A DNA stretch of 64,000 nt, from the NCBI GenBank assembly GCA_039566865.1, contig CM076960.1:5084001-5148000 (forward strand), read 5' to 3'. The translations under genes and the position numbers were made by a program. The notes beneath the pieces are model-generated. The model worked only from the letters and a program-made list of their open reading frames with translations. It was not told the DNA's origin and ran no database searches. The DNA comes from Aurelia coerulea. Taxonomy: Eukaryota > Cnidaria > Scyphozoa > Semaeostomeae > Ulmaridae. Of this stretch, positions 1 to 25,900 are shown in pieces (positions within the stretch are counted from its first letter, which is position 1; each line of letters begins with the position of its first letter).

Positions 1-778
1 ATTTCAAACACAAGAGTGAAATCAACAGCACTTCATAGGCTTTTTCAAATTTGGCTCGGGGCCCCCTAGATTTAAGAATTCTAGGGGGCCCCTGGGCCCG
101 GGCCCAGTGGGCCCATGGGTAAATGCGTCACTGAGATTTTGAATGGCTTTCAATAATTTAACTTTACCAAACACAAATTCCAGCGCATAGACGATTTGAT
201 GAATTTGGTATTTGCTTTCATGGATGCTTTGATCATGCTTTGATGAATCCGCTGAATATTCATGGAGTTGCAATCTTTCAAAGTTCAGAATGGTGTTAAA
301 AGGTGCAACCAGAGGTCCTTCGATAGCAGTTAGAGTTCATATAGCACGGGACAATCATTTGTTTTGTTTGTCGCTTACTTCAGGCCAAACCAAATCAGAT
401 TTGGAAACGATTTTCAATAATTTAACTTTATCGAACACAAATTCAAGCGCATGGATGGTTTGATGAATGTCGTTGACTTTTCAAGTTCTGAACCAAATTT
501 TGACTATGGTTACAAGAATTGGGTACCTTTTAAAGTCCTGTTTGGCTCGTTCTGATATTCACTAGAGGTATGACATTGGATAATCTTTTTACCTCGATTT
601 TGGAGCTTTCATGCAGAACACTTCATTTAGGGGTCTCTAGTTGCAGCTTTCGCATAAACAGGACATTTAAGGGCTTGTAACTTAACGACTTTTTAGCGGA
701 TTTGCAAACCTCTAGTGTCTAAAATAATTCTTAGGGGCAGGGTTATCTTATCATGTAGTCCGTTAATTTCATTGAAGG
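1..778. other. gene-free stretch with a GC-rich hairpin
   Basis: No host exon was recognised. Positions 58-92 form a short GC-rich inverted repeat (GGGGCCCCCTAG and its complement around an AT-rich loop), followed by more GGGCCC runs to about 115. Similar phrases (atttaactttaccaaacacaaattc and its variant) recur at about 155-180 and 420-445, which indicates an old internal duplication or repeat family. The missing YIPF3 3' exons could lie here or outside the window. Confidence 0.4.
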
Positions 779-964
779 TAAAGGTGAAGTTGCGGTTTTT
801 AGCGCCAAGCGCTGGGATCACAGAAGTAACTAAGCGCTAATCGAGTCCGCGACCCCTTGTCATGACGCTGAAGTGATGAGGCTCTACATGGTATCGAGCC
901 CTGTCCGCCTGACAATTCTGGCTGCAAAGTCAGAGGATTACACCACTGCGCCACAACACCTTCA
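779..964 (-). repeat. tRNA-derived SINE, copy 1
   Basis: Read on the minus strand this begins with a tRNA-like head. A perfect RNA polymerase III box A (TGGCGCAGTGG) is at 943-953 and a box B-like GGCTCGATACC is at 890-900. A unique body containing TAGCGCCAAGCGCTGGGATC follows to about 779. A second copy with the same head and body lies at 38811-38997, so this is a dispersed SINE family and not a tRNA gene. Confidence 0.85.
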
Positions 965-1840
965 AATTGCTATTTTCATATTTAATAAAACATCGAACAA
1001 TTGTTTTGGGACACCCTGTACAAAATGAAGGATTTTGACAAACCCAGACTTTTCAGTTAACACACCCTCAATGCAGCTACGACTTAAAGTTGAAAGAAAC
1101 AAAGAAATATCAAAATAACTGCCACCCTTTTCAGCTAGTTAAGGGTGGAATGACAGAAATGTATACCTTGCATGTAAAATTTAAAATGTAAATATGACTT
1201 ATTTCAGCTTCTCAGTATGACAATGCTCCTGGTAGGACCTGCACAATACTGCTGCAGATTCGAAACTGCCCAAGAAAAAGTCAAGTAATAAATAGGCAAA
1301 AATGTTTTTTCTGACAGAGGAGGAAAATTGTGGAATAGAGACAAAACAGGCATCCTTCCTAAATAATTTGAAAAAGAAAAGGCAATGATAACCTAAATAA
1401 ATAACTAAATAAAAACATACAAAATAAAAACTTCTTCGTTTTATTGTACTATATTCAGCATTGTAAATAAGTTTTTTTAACAGTATGACTTGATCTTTTC
1501 GATGGTGGTTAATTTTAGTTTAAAACACATTCTAAACAGAATGATTTGAATTTTTAGATGGTGATTAACTTCAGTTCAAAGCATATTCTAAACAGTATCA
1601 TTTGATCTTTACAAAGTGGTTAATTTTAGTTCAAAGCATACTGGAGGGCTCCTTGTAATACAGCGTTCGTTGAAAGCTAACCCTTCTCAAATACATGAAA
1701 TCAAAGGCACTAGAGCACGGCAGTGGTGTTATCTTGTAGGAACTAATGGTATGGTAATCGGTTTCCCTTCCTTTCAGATAAGCAATGATACCATCTCTTT
1801 GCCGAATTTACTGTGATGCAAAATTTCTTTTTAAGTCCTA

Positions 1841-2435
1841 CCGGGTGCGCCAAAATAAACTATGCACGTTTGGCAGGCCACAATAAATCGTAAACTGGAC
1901 CGATTTTGAAGATTTATAACTTAATCTTTAGCAGAAAGCCTGAATTAGATTCTAGGACTTTCCGCAAATTTTTCCGTTTTCAGTTCTTAGAGCTAGAAGC
2001 GAGGTTCTTAACATGTTCTTTTTCGAAAATATTGAAAACGATCGAAAAACGTCGATCAAATTTTAAAAGATTCAATATGAATGAACAAAGAGAAAACGTT
2101 TTCGGGGGGATTTGGGGGTTTAGTACGAACTCTCGTACAGCAGATAACAATTGGCTGATTTCTAAATCGCAAATCACCACGAACAAGTTCTCTCTTTGTC
2201 GATTCTTTAGAAAACTTGACAGATGTTTTTTTGATCGTTTTCAGTGTTTTCGAAAACTAAAATTTTAGGAAACTCGTTTCTTGTTATAAAAATTGAAAAT
2301 GACAAAAATTGCAAAAAATCCCAGTATCTAATTCAAGCTTTCTGCTAACGATTAAGTCATAAAACTTCGAAATCGGTCGAGTGTACGATTTATTGTGGCC
2401 TGCCAAACGTGCATAGTTTATTTTGGCGCACCAGG
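1841..2435. mobile_element. TA-flanked TIR element (non-autonomous, 595 bp)
   Basis: The left end CCGGGTGCGCCAAAATAAAC and the right end (its complement, starting CCTGGTGCGCC) are long inverted repeats of about 80 bp, flanked by TA at 1839-1840 and 2436-2437. The TIR and TA target fit the Tc1/mariner superfamily. No transposase is visible inside. Confidence 0.85.
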
Positions 2436-2484
2436 TATTACTTTATATTGTAGATTTATAATTAATACATCGTGATCCGTACAT

Positions 2485-2567
2485 CGTGTGCCCAAGTTCA
2501 CGAGTTGTCATGCAGCCAGCATGGTGATAACCGGGAGGGCACATTGGGTTTCTTGACTACATGTAAT
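2485..2567 (+). repeat. half copy of the small palindromic element seen at 5427
   Basis: This segment matches the right half of the palindrome at 5427-5585 (TGCCCAAGTTCACGAG..., GATAACCGGGAGG..., TTTCTTGACTACAT) and abuts the 5' truncation point of the retrotransposon at about 2568. The half copy and the full copy therefore flank the retrotransposon on either side. Confidence 0.75.
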
Positions 2568-2568
2568 T

Positions 2569-5163
2569 AGCGACACTCATCGACCATATTTTTATGAAAG
2601 AAAAAAATCCAAGTGAGAAGATAATTTCAGGTAACCTCTATTCTGATATCTCTGATCATTTTGCTTCGGTGCTCTTTATTTTTCAAAAGCAGAAAACCAT
2701 GAAACAAGTTGAAAGATTTAAGGTCAGAATTTTTGGAACAAAAAATACCAATGCATTTGCCTCATTGATAAAAGAAGCAAACTGGGATGAAATTCACAAT
2801 AGCAACGATGTTAACAAATGCACGAATGCTTTCCAGCGAATTTTATCAAATTCCTACAATAAAGCTTTCCCAGTTAAGGTCATCTCAAACTCTCGCATAA
2901 AAGATAAACCATGGGTAACTACCAATTTAAAAAGGTGCATTGTAAAGAAAAATAAGATATTTGCAAACTTTAAGAATAAGAAAACACTGCTCTCAAAAAT
3001 GACCCACAGGACCTACCGCAACATACTAAATTCATGTTTGCGTCAAGCAAAATCTAACTACTTTAAGGAACTTTTTGATGACAAAATCAACCGGGTATCT
3101 AAAATGTGGACTGTGATGGGAAACATAGTTAATCCTAAAAAAGGAAAATCTAACAATCTCATTAAGAGAATTACCACCGATGATGATCAATCGTATTTTG
3201 ATGATACCGACATTGCAAACGCACTAAACAAGCACTTTTGTACAGTAGGCAAAAAAACTGCTGCAAAGATAAAAAAATTGTTCAACGAACTTTAACAGCT
3301 ACTTGAAAAATCCTGTCGAAAAATCTTTCTTTTTCCAGCCAATAAAAGAACATGAAATCGTTACTGAAATAAAACTTCTAAAAGGCAACAAATCTCCAGG
3401 ACATGATGGTATTAAGCCATCGATTATAAAATCTACCTTTGAACTCCTAGTTAGCCCACTCTCTCACATCTACAACCTTTCCATAAATTCTGGAATATTT
3501 CCAGATATTTGGAAAGTCGCAAAAGTAATTCCTGTTTTCAAGAAGGGTGAAAGATACCTCGCAGAAAACTACAGACCAATCTCCCTCCTATCTTGCTTTG
3601 AAAAAATATTTGAACGTCTGGTTGTCAAACGTATGATGACTTTCATCAAAAAACACAAACTATTGTATGAACTCCAATTCGGATTCAGAGAAAACCACTC
3701 AACAGTGCATGCTCTCTTAGAAATTACCGATAAAATCTACAGCAAATTAGATCAAGATAACTGTGCACTTGGTGTATTTCTCGACCTATCAAAAGCATTT
3801 GATACTATTGACCATGAGATTCTTCTTCACAAACTCCATCATTATGGATTTAGAGGGATCGTTGGAAACTGGTTTTCCAGCTATCTCAGTAAACGTAAAC
3901 AATACACGTGCTGCAATAAGACACAATCTGCCTTAGAAACCATTGAAACAGGAGTACCACAAGGGTCAGTCCTAGGCCCAATTCTTTTCACAATATTCGT
4001 AAATGACATGGCAAACGCTATGAATGATGTTAAACCAAGACTCTTTGCTGATGACACAAACATATTTTGCTTTAGCAACAATATTAACGACTTAGCTAGA
4101 GTAATCAACAGCGAACTAGCCAAATTAGATGAGTGGTTCAAAGCAAACAAACTGCTTATCAACACCAGTAAAACAAATCATTGCCTTTTTAAACCAAATC
4201 GAAATAAAACCATCGACAACGATTTTGCAATCGAAATGGGATCCAAACTTAAAGAAGTCAACAGTCTAAAATATCTTGGACTGCAAATAGATTGCAACTT
4301 AAACTGGAATGACCATATAGACATACTTGCTAGCAGCTTAGTTAAATATTGCTCTATGTTCGCTAAACTGCGACACTTGGTCCCAGCTGAATGTTTGAAG
4401 GCTCTATTTCTCAGCTTAGTGCAATCAAAAATAAGCTACGCCTTAGAAGTTTATGGAGTGGCTAAAGAATGTCATTTAAAGCGACTCCAAGTGCTGCAAA
4501 ATAGAATGCTTAAAATCTTGCAGTTCAAAGACTATAGATACTCTACAAACATTCTGCATAAATCGTATGGAATTTTAAAAGTAAAAGATCTCTATGAAGC
4601 AAAAATTCTTAACTTCATGCATAAAGTGAACCATAACCCAGAAAAACTTCCAGCTGCATTTCATAGCTATTTTGAAACTAATGAGGGTAAACATAAATAC
4701 GAAACAAGACAAAGAAAAGACTATAAACTATGCAGAACACGCAAACATTGGGGTGACCAAACGCTTAAAAACAAAGGTGCAAGACTCTGGAATAACCTCC
4801 CAGATAAAATAAAACATATCAATAACGTAAAATCATTTTCTAACGAAATAAAAAATCTTAGACTCCTTCAATACCAATAAATTAAAGAAACGAAAAAAAA
4901 AAAAACAACAACAAATTAAATCGAATACAAAATGACTTAACCTTTAACGCTTTATAATATTAACCATTATACTTTTACCAGTTTGCTACTACTATTCTTC
5001 TCGTTACGTTTTGTATATATTTCGCTTGTTTTTGTTCTCAAAGCGGCTCAGACTAGATAAGCTTTGCTTTTTCTGAGTCGTATAAGTTTTACAGTACATT
5101 GTATTATGTATCATGTATTTCTTATGAATAAAGTTTGAATTGAATTGAATTGAATTGAATTAA
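2569..5163 (+). mobile_element. 5'-truncated non-LTR retrotransposon (jockey/CR1/L2-like) with RT
   Basis: The reading frame opens inside the end of an endonuclease domain (ATLIDHIF, then SDISDHF), so the 5' part is missing. It continues through a linker to 3295, shifts frame once near 3265-3300, and continues as the reverse transcriptase ORF at 3303-4880. RT motifs are clear: NYRPISLLSCFEKIFE, LDLSKAFDTIDH (motif A), TGVPQGSVLGPILF (motif B) and RLFADDTNIF (motif C). The C-terminal part ends TRQRKDYKL... and LWNNLPDKIK, as in CR1/L2/jockey-type elements. The 3' end is a TTGAA-type pentamer repeat at about 5133-5160. Only one frameshift interrupts the retained part, so it is a fairly young copy, but dead. 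It lies downstream of the last recognised YIPF3 exon, on the opposite strand. Confidence 0.92.
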
Positions 5164-5165
5164 TA

Positions 5166-5375
5166 AAAATTATATACTATGGAGGAGGCGGACGCAAAGA
5201 AACAGACAAATTTTGGCACACTGAGGCCTTTCGAACCTACGTTCTCATCAGAGTGTGACTTTTACGATTTTACGACTTTTACTACACTCTGATGAGAACG
5301 TAGGTTCGAAAGGCCTCAGTGTGCCAAAAATTTGTCTGTTTCTTTGCGTCCGCCTCCTCCATAGTATATAATTTT
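5166..5375. mobile_element. small palindromic TA element with hammerhead-like core
   Basis: Two arms of about 90 bp are near-perfect inverted copies around a spacer of about 28 bp, and TA dinucleotides flank the element (5164-5165, 5376-5377). The right arm contains CTGATGAG, then AAC-GTAG-GTT, then CGAAA, which matches the conserved core and stem II of hammerhead ribozymes. Because the element is palindromic, the same core is also read on the opposite strand. It sits at the 3' tail of the retrotransposon. Confidence 0.8.
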
Positions 5376-5426
5376 TAGTAACCAAATTTAGTATCAAGTT
5401 TTTTTTAATTAATAAAGATATATGTA

Positions 5427-5585
5427 ATCAAGAAACCAAATGTGCCCTCCCGGTTATCACCATACTGGCTGTATGGCAACTCGTGAACTTGGGCACGACC
5501 GTACATCATGTGTCCAAGTTCACGAGTTGCCATGCAGCCAGTATGGTGATAACCGGGAGCGGGAGGGCACATTTGGTTTCTTGAT
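5427..5585. mobile_element. palindromic TA-flanked MITE (159 bp)
   Basis: ATCAAGAAACCAAATG at the left is mirrored by its complement at the right. TA lies on both sides (5425-5426, 5586-5587), and the arms are nearly perfect. A half copy is at 2485-2567. Confidence 0.8.
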
Positions 5586-5699
5586 TACATGTATTACGCT
5601 CGTTGTTCTTGTGACAACTTGAGCACTCTGTGTATATCTTGAACCACATTCATCCATTATGATTAGTAAAGATATAATTTCTGCCACGACCCTCTGAAA

Positions 5700-5770
5700 A
5701 GCAGTTTTTATGAACTGAAGGGGCTACCGTGCCTAAATAATATAACATGAAATGAAACAAACTAAACTGA
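5700..5770 (+). repeat. retroelement 3' tail fragment
   Basis: GGGGCTACCGTGC(C)TAAATAAT followed by an A-rich GAAATGAAA tract recurs at about 50985-51050. It looks like a dispersed 3' terminus of a retroelement. No coding part is attached. Confidence 0.5.
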
Positions 5771-5801
5771 AGAACTAGACGAAAAAATTTGGGGGACATA
5801 C

Positions 5802-19753
<13,952 letters not shown>

Positions 19754-19912
19754 TTCTTCAAATATTTTTTTTGTTTTTGTCCACGAAAACAGCTTTAGAT
19801 CGAGGCTTTGTAAACTGGGATTGAGGCTATGATAAAATGATGGCCTAAATGCGGCCTAAGGCCTAAATTTACTTCTCTGAAAAGAGGAAGATATTTAGCA
19901 AAGAAGGAGAAT
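19754..19912. promoter_or_regulatory. shared upstream region of YIPF3 and METTL1 (putative bidirectional promoter)
   Basis: The 159 bp between the two divergent start codons must hold both 5' UTRs and core promoters unless there are undetected upstream non-coding exons. I see no clear TATA box. The heptamer GGCCTAA occurs three times within about 25 bp (roughly 19840-19866), and a T-rich tract lies next to the YIPF3 start. The bidirectional role is inferred from spacing and orientation only. Confidence 0.6.
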
Positions 19913-22900
19913 ATGGACACAGTTGAAGATGGAAAACTGCCACAGAAGAAATACTACAGGCAACGAGCTCATTCAAATCCGTTGTCAGTGCATGCACTTG
20001 AGTTGTGAGTATTTAACTGCACAAAAACTAAGTAAAAAAGTAGTTCATAAGTAGGCCAGGCCTCTTAATTAAGGCCTAACTACTCACTACTGTTCTCTCA
20101 AGAAGTTTGTTACGCCCCTTTTCCTTAATGGAGGAAATTTTTCAGACTGCCTGCCATACTCTTGTAAAAATTTATTACAAAAATGGGGGAACGTACCCTT
20201 ACTTACTTAACAACTGACTGATGGTTTCCTAATAATATAATGCCCACCCAAGGGATCTACAAAATATTTTCGTCCTCGTTAACGGATTTTGTCCGTTAAC
20301 ATCTGAACCCCCTCCCCCCTGCTTAAGGGAGAAACTTTTTTGCCTCAGGTCAAAGTTGCCTTACTCATTCCCCCAGCAGATCCAAATTTTCATTGAATTT
20401 CCGATAGATTTCATAAAGTGATTTGTTTTATCAGGGAAAGCACTGTGGAAGATAACAATATTTTTCTTTTTCAGATCAATGTCTGTGACTACTGTAAGTA
20501 CTGTAACGGTATAATGGTTGGCTGAGTCTTTGAGATTCCTATTAATAGGATAGTAGTGAATTTGAATGGGTTACAGCATTGTATTTTCTCGTTTAGCCCA
20601 CTATGCCCAGAAGTAATGGACTGGAGTAAATTCTATCCAAAATATTTCCAGTTGAAGGAAACGGATATTGATGGACCAAGTCAGAAGAAATTAAAAACTG
20701 AAGACTATAAAGTAGAGTTTGCAGACATTGGATGTGGTTATGGTGGGCTTTTAGGTAAGAATCATACTACTGTATATTATTTTGCAGTTAATTTGATGCT
20801 TAGAAGTCCTTTCTCATACATTTTCCTTTTTGTAAACTTTGCTTGTTGCTTTCATTCGTTTTTGCAGGTTTTCAAAAGGGACTTTCTGCAAGAAATCTCC
20901 CATATCATAGGGAAGGAATGGCTGATTAAAGCTGGGTAAATTACTGAACCTAATTGGACATATTTGGAATAGAATAAGACGCAGCTTTCAATAATCATTG
21001 CTTTGATTTGCAGGGAACCGCAGTTTTCCAAATGCCAGGCCTTTTTATTGACTCCCCCTCCCGGTAGTTTGTTTGTATACAGGGTGTCCCAAAAAAGATG
21101 TGCGCCGTTTGAATGGCTACCGTGGAGGAGTCATCAATCTAACTTTCCTGTTTTTCAGATTTGTGAATAGACGAGGTTTCAACTAAGAGTTTGGCACTGA
21201 GTTTTGTGTAAATTTGATAAGTGGTTGCTGATTATTGAGAAAGAAAGTCACAATCATTGGTTGCTTCAAAACCAGATGATTCTATCTTCCGTACTTAACC
21301 TTATAACTTGAATTTTAACATTAAATGAACTTAAACGTTGCAGTTATGCCAGGAAACGCATTTGGGAGTAATTGATGACCATATAACTCAAGAATATCGA
21401 CCAAGCAACATACTGAACGCAATATTGTTGGTTTAAAACGACTTTATCACTTTTGAGAAGCAAAATATCGGATGGACGCATGCCATGGCCTGAAGCACTT
21501 GTGCTGCACATTTCCATTCCTAGCAACCCTAGATATGTCCAATATGCTTGGTTGTCACAAAATTAAATGTATGACTATCTGTCTCACTTATGAACATCAG
21601 AAAACAGGGCTAGGTATGATTTTTCAATCATTTTTGTTGATTTTAACGCAATGGAAGGAAAATGAATCCTCTGGTTTTGAGGCAGCCAATAATTTTGGCA
21701 ACTAGTGATCAGATTTACTCAAACTCGGTGTCAACCTTTAATTTGAAGCCTTTTCTGTCAAGAACCTTAAAAACAGAAATATTGGATTTATGGCTGCTCC
21801 GCAGAAGCCACTCAAACAGCGCACATGTTTTTTGGGACACCCTGTAGTCTTAGCAGTATCTTGTAATATTAATTTTTTTTGATTGCATATAAAAATCTTT
21901 GGATGAAGCAATTTGCCATTGTTGCCTTGAAGATCTAAAAGTTTGTGTTTCCTCCCTGCCTGAACCCTTTGGCCCCTTTGTAAACTTGGTGTTGAGATTT
22001 GCACAGCAAAAATGTAAAACTAGATATTGAAGACACTGAGGCCCTTCAGACTGTGTAATTTGTTTGGCTGCCTTGAATTACAGATTTTAGTATTGCTTCT
22101 ATATCATTGCAAACTCTTAAAGAAATTGATAAATAATATATTTTACAGTTGATTTAGCAACAATGTTTCCTGATAGACTGATGCTTGGTATGGAAATCCG
22201 AGTCAAAGTGAGTTAAATTACTGTAGACTTTCTTTCTTATCATATTTGCGAAATAAGGCAAAAGTGCATCAACTGTTTGAAAATTGATGGAAATGAAACT
22301 GATGTACAAATTATCAGCCTCTAGTACTGGTTCAGGTTTTAAATGAATAGACGATTACGCTAAAGATGGTGGAGAGGAACTTTTTACCAAGATGCACCAC
22401 ATGCTTCAATTTAATTCCTATAGAATTGTTGAAGATTTGTAATTCGAACGCACTGTATCCTGGTAAAAAGCTCCTCACCACCATCTTTAGTGTAATCGTC
22501 TATTTCAATAAAAATCTGCGTATAACCCTTCCCCGCATACAGTCTGCACCCTTGAGGGGTACATGACTTGAAGTCAGATGAGGGTCTGCTGCCCAGCTGT
22601 CAGGAAAGATATCAACACCAAAATTAGCTCCTAAGCTGAAAAAGGGTGAAAAATGTGTCAAATATACCCATATATCCGTACCCTGAACATGTGTTGTACC
22701 CCTTTCCTGGGGGGGGAGGGGTTGAATCTCTGTAAGATTTAGGGGAAACCTCTTAGTAGATATTGAAAAGACTTCCTTCAGCAGTGGACAAGGATGAGAA
22801 AAACGTGGCTTTCTGTCATTGGATGCGATGTTTTTCTGGACAATGGAGTTTTGTCTTATTGAGTGATTCGGAAAATAGCTTGAAATCTTTAGTTTCCCAT

Positions 22901-25900
22901 AAAGGTTCTAATTCGTCACTTTCTATGTCCTAGATGTTTCACTGCGTATATTCGCCCTACCCTTAATATTGGAGGGAAAATATATAGATAGCATGACATA
23001 TATATGTTAGCTTTTACGGTTGCAAACCTTCATTGAAAATTACTGTAGATCAATAAGAAACTGATCTTACTTGAGATGGGCTTGTGTGCTGTTTGAAAGT
23101 TGTTTCTTTGCTTTCAGTTTGTAAGAGATTTGAGGACCCATTGCTAAAGATGATCCTTTATGGTTCAAAATTGACTTCCGTGTGTCTCTTAAAGTATCAC
23201 TGTCTTCTACTGTAATTTGCGTGTACTTCACGTGTCTTGCGTGTAACCGTGTGTCATTCTATAGTTATATCACCGTGCTCTTTCATTATATCACCGTGTT
23301 TTTCTAACTATGAAAGTACATTTAAAGAAAATGAAACCATTCAAATTGTAGCAGGAGGAAACTATAGTGTGATCCACAGCCATTATCTTCTGACCAAATT
23401 GGACATGTTTACGATTGATGCATATTGCTGGTTAATTTTGGTCAATTTGTTTCATATAAAGGTTAGCGATTATGTCAAGAAGAAAATAGAAGCACTTCGT
23501 ATTCAAAAGCCTGGTCAATATCAGAATGTTGCTTGCATCAGAGGCAATGCAATGAAACATCTACCAAATTTTTTCCACAAAGGACAGGTATGTATATGTT
23601 GTGTCTTGATTGACCGCTGTTTATTTCATATTAAAGGTTTTTGCTTCAAATTCAGACTGATGGCAACATGGTTTCAAATTACCGGGTGAACCAGAAGAAA
23701 GTTCCCGCTTTTGAAAATTCATAGCATCAAGAGTACTGGATGGATTAGAATGAATCAATATTTGCTTCACAGCCAAAAGATTGAATTATTTTTGTGATTT
23801 TCCTCGCCTTGTTACAAGCAATGGAAAGATTGTTAAATTCAAATTTATAAAAACTTTTTGGTTGCAAAATGACTGAAAAGGGCCTGAAAAACTTGACTGA
23901 CAATTACAGAGCGATTTGGCATTCTGAGGAATAGATTTCACACCTACAACGGAGTCAGCGATAATGTTTTGATGTCATTGTTTATTTCGATTTGGTTTGA
24001 GTACGCTCAGAGGTGAGAGATCCATTCTTCAGAAAGACAAATTGCTTTGTGATATGGGAGAGCTAACGCTTTTGTTTTACAAGATTCGCCCTTGCTCTTG
24101 CTCGTCGCTTGCTAAGACTTTCCACACATTTGTTTAGTTGAAGAAAATGTTCTTCTTGTTTCCTGATCCGCATTTCAAAAGGAAGAAAAACAAATGGAGG
24201 ATTATCAGGTACATTTTCAAATATTTTTTATTTGTGAAAAAGTGACACTGCAAGTCCTTGGGAGTCATTTTATCAAACATTATAACAATGGTAATAATGA
24301 TGTTGTAAAACGCCATAATCTAATGAGATATACCGGGTGTCTCAGAAAAGAGTACCCCTTTTTGCGTGGGAATGGGAAGAAAATGATGAGATATCATTGC
24401 TCTTCGAGTTCACACCTAAATTTATCAATCTTTAACTTAGATGCACACACCTTGCATTTAAAAATCGTACACCAAACACCGGAGATACAAAGTTCGATAA
24501 GTCAAAATTTACAGTGCACCAAAAACCAGAGGTTTTGAAAAATGGCCTAGCTACTGTATGATCTGTATCATGGACATTTTCCAAAGCACCTGCAAACTTT
24601 AATTTTCAGTTTTTGATATTGAAAAAGGGTAAAAGACTCATGAGCATGGCCCTGATTAAACGAATATAATAAAAATGTCGTAAGAATAATAAAGTTTTGC
24701 CACATCTCCAAAATAAGCGTGCATGTGCTCCTTTTCCTCGTCTTTGATACAAAACATTTGGGGTGGTATACAATGTAAGGACCGATTCCTCAAAAGAAAA
24801 GTCATTTCAGGAACAATTGAAACAATTCAAAATATGATTCTTTTCAAAAGTAAAACATTAAAGTTCAAAGTTGAAAATTCTTTTGCAAAATGTTTGTGAT
24901 GTTAAATCATGGCTAGGCCCTTTCTCGAAACCTCTGGTTTCAGGTGCACTCCAAACATTTACCTTGTGAACTCATATTTCTGTTGTTTGGTGGACGATTT
25001 TAAAATGCAAGGTATGTGCATTTAAGTTGAAGATCGACAAATGTAGCTATGAACTCAAAAAAACCCGAAATGATATCGTTTTGTTCCATTGTTCGGTCGA
25101 AAGGGGTACTTTTTATTGAGACGACCGGTAGTCTTCAGCTCTGGACAATACTTAAGTTAAAAAAAGTGTCCATAGTTACATATAGAAAGTAAATTACATC
25201 TCAAAAACAACAATGAATAGGAATGTTTTGAATCCAGATTTGAAAGTACCATGCGAGTCACGAATGTTAAAAAGTAGGCGATTCCATAGTGTAGCAGCAG
25301 CGACTGAAAATGCCCTGTCTCCACGTGTTTGTTTACTATAACGCATATTCTTGGAAGGTTCAACTTGAAAATCCATTTGACACCAAAACTTTCAGCGGAT
25401 ACAGATGGCAGATAAAAGAGAAGACGAGAGGCTTTTCTCTATTTACTGCGAGCGTCTTTTGCAACCGCCCCACTGTGTGCCCAGACCTGGAAACAATTAA
25501 AAAATCGATTTTTTCAAAAGCGATTCCTTTAATTTTTCTCTTATTAACAATGCTCTGAACTCCCTGAAACTGAAAACCGTTTTTTCTATGTCTTATGGTT
25601 TTTTTTCTGTGAATTTACAAAGTTGTGAAAATCTTCAATTTTGAATCCAATATATGATCCAGTTGCTTCTGAAAAACTACTCATTTCTATTAAATCACTT
25701 AAAACTGTTATACTTGTCCAAACCATTTATACTATGGCTTATCTGAAAGGAAATAGCTTCTTTTACTTCAAAAGAATTTAAGACGAGCTTAAGAAATTAA
25801 ATGTGATTTTTTACAATATTAAGATTATTTCATAAAAATACAACTTTTGATTTTCATGTTTTAATTGATGCATCTAAAATACTGTTTTTAAAAAGTTCAC

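Noticed and set aside
22..273. 83-codon minus-strand ORF at the window start
   Set aside because: It runs over the GC-rich hairpin and GGGCCC runs; composition alone explains its length.
1190..1300. Possible YIPF3 last exon on the minus strand (AGPTRSIVIL resembles GPTQRLLL)
   Set aside because: The frame is not reachable from the exon 7 phase with a good acceptor, and a stop follows at once.
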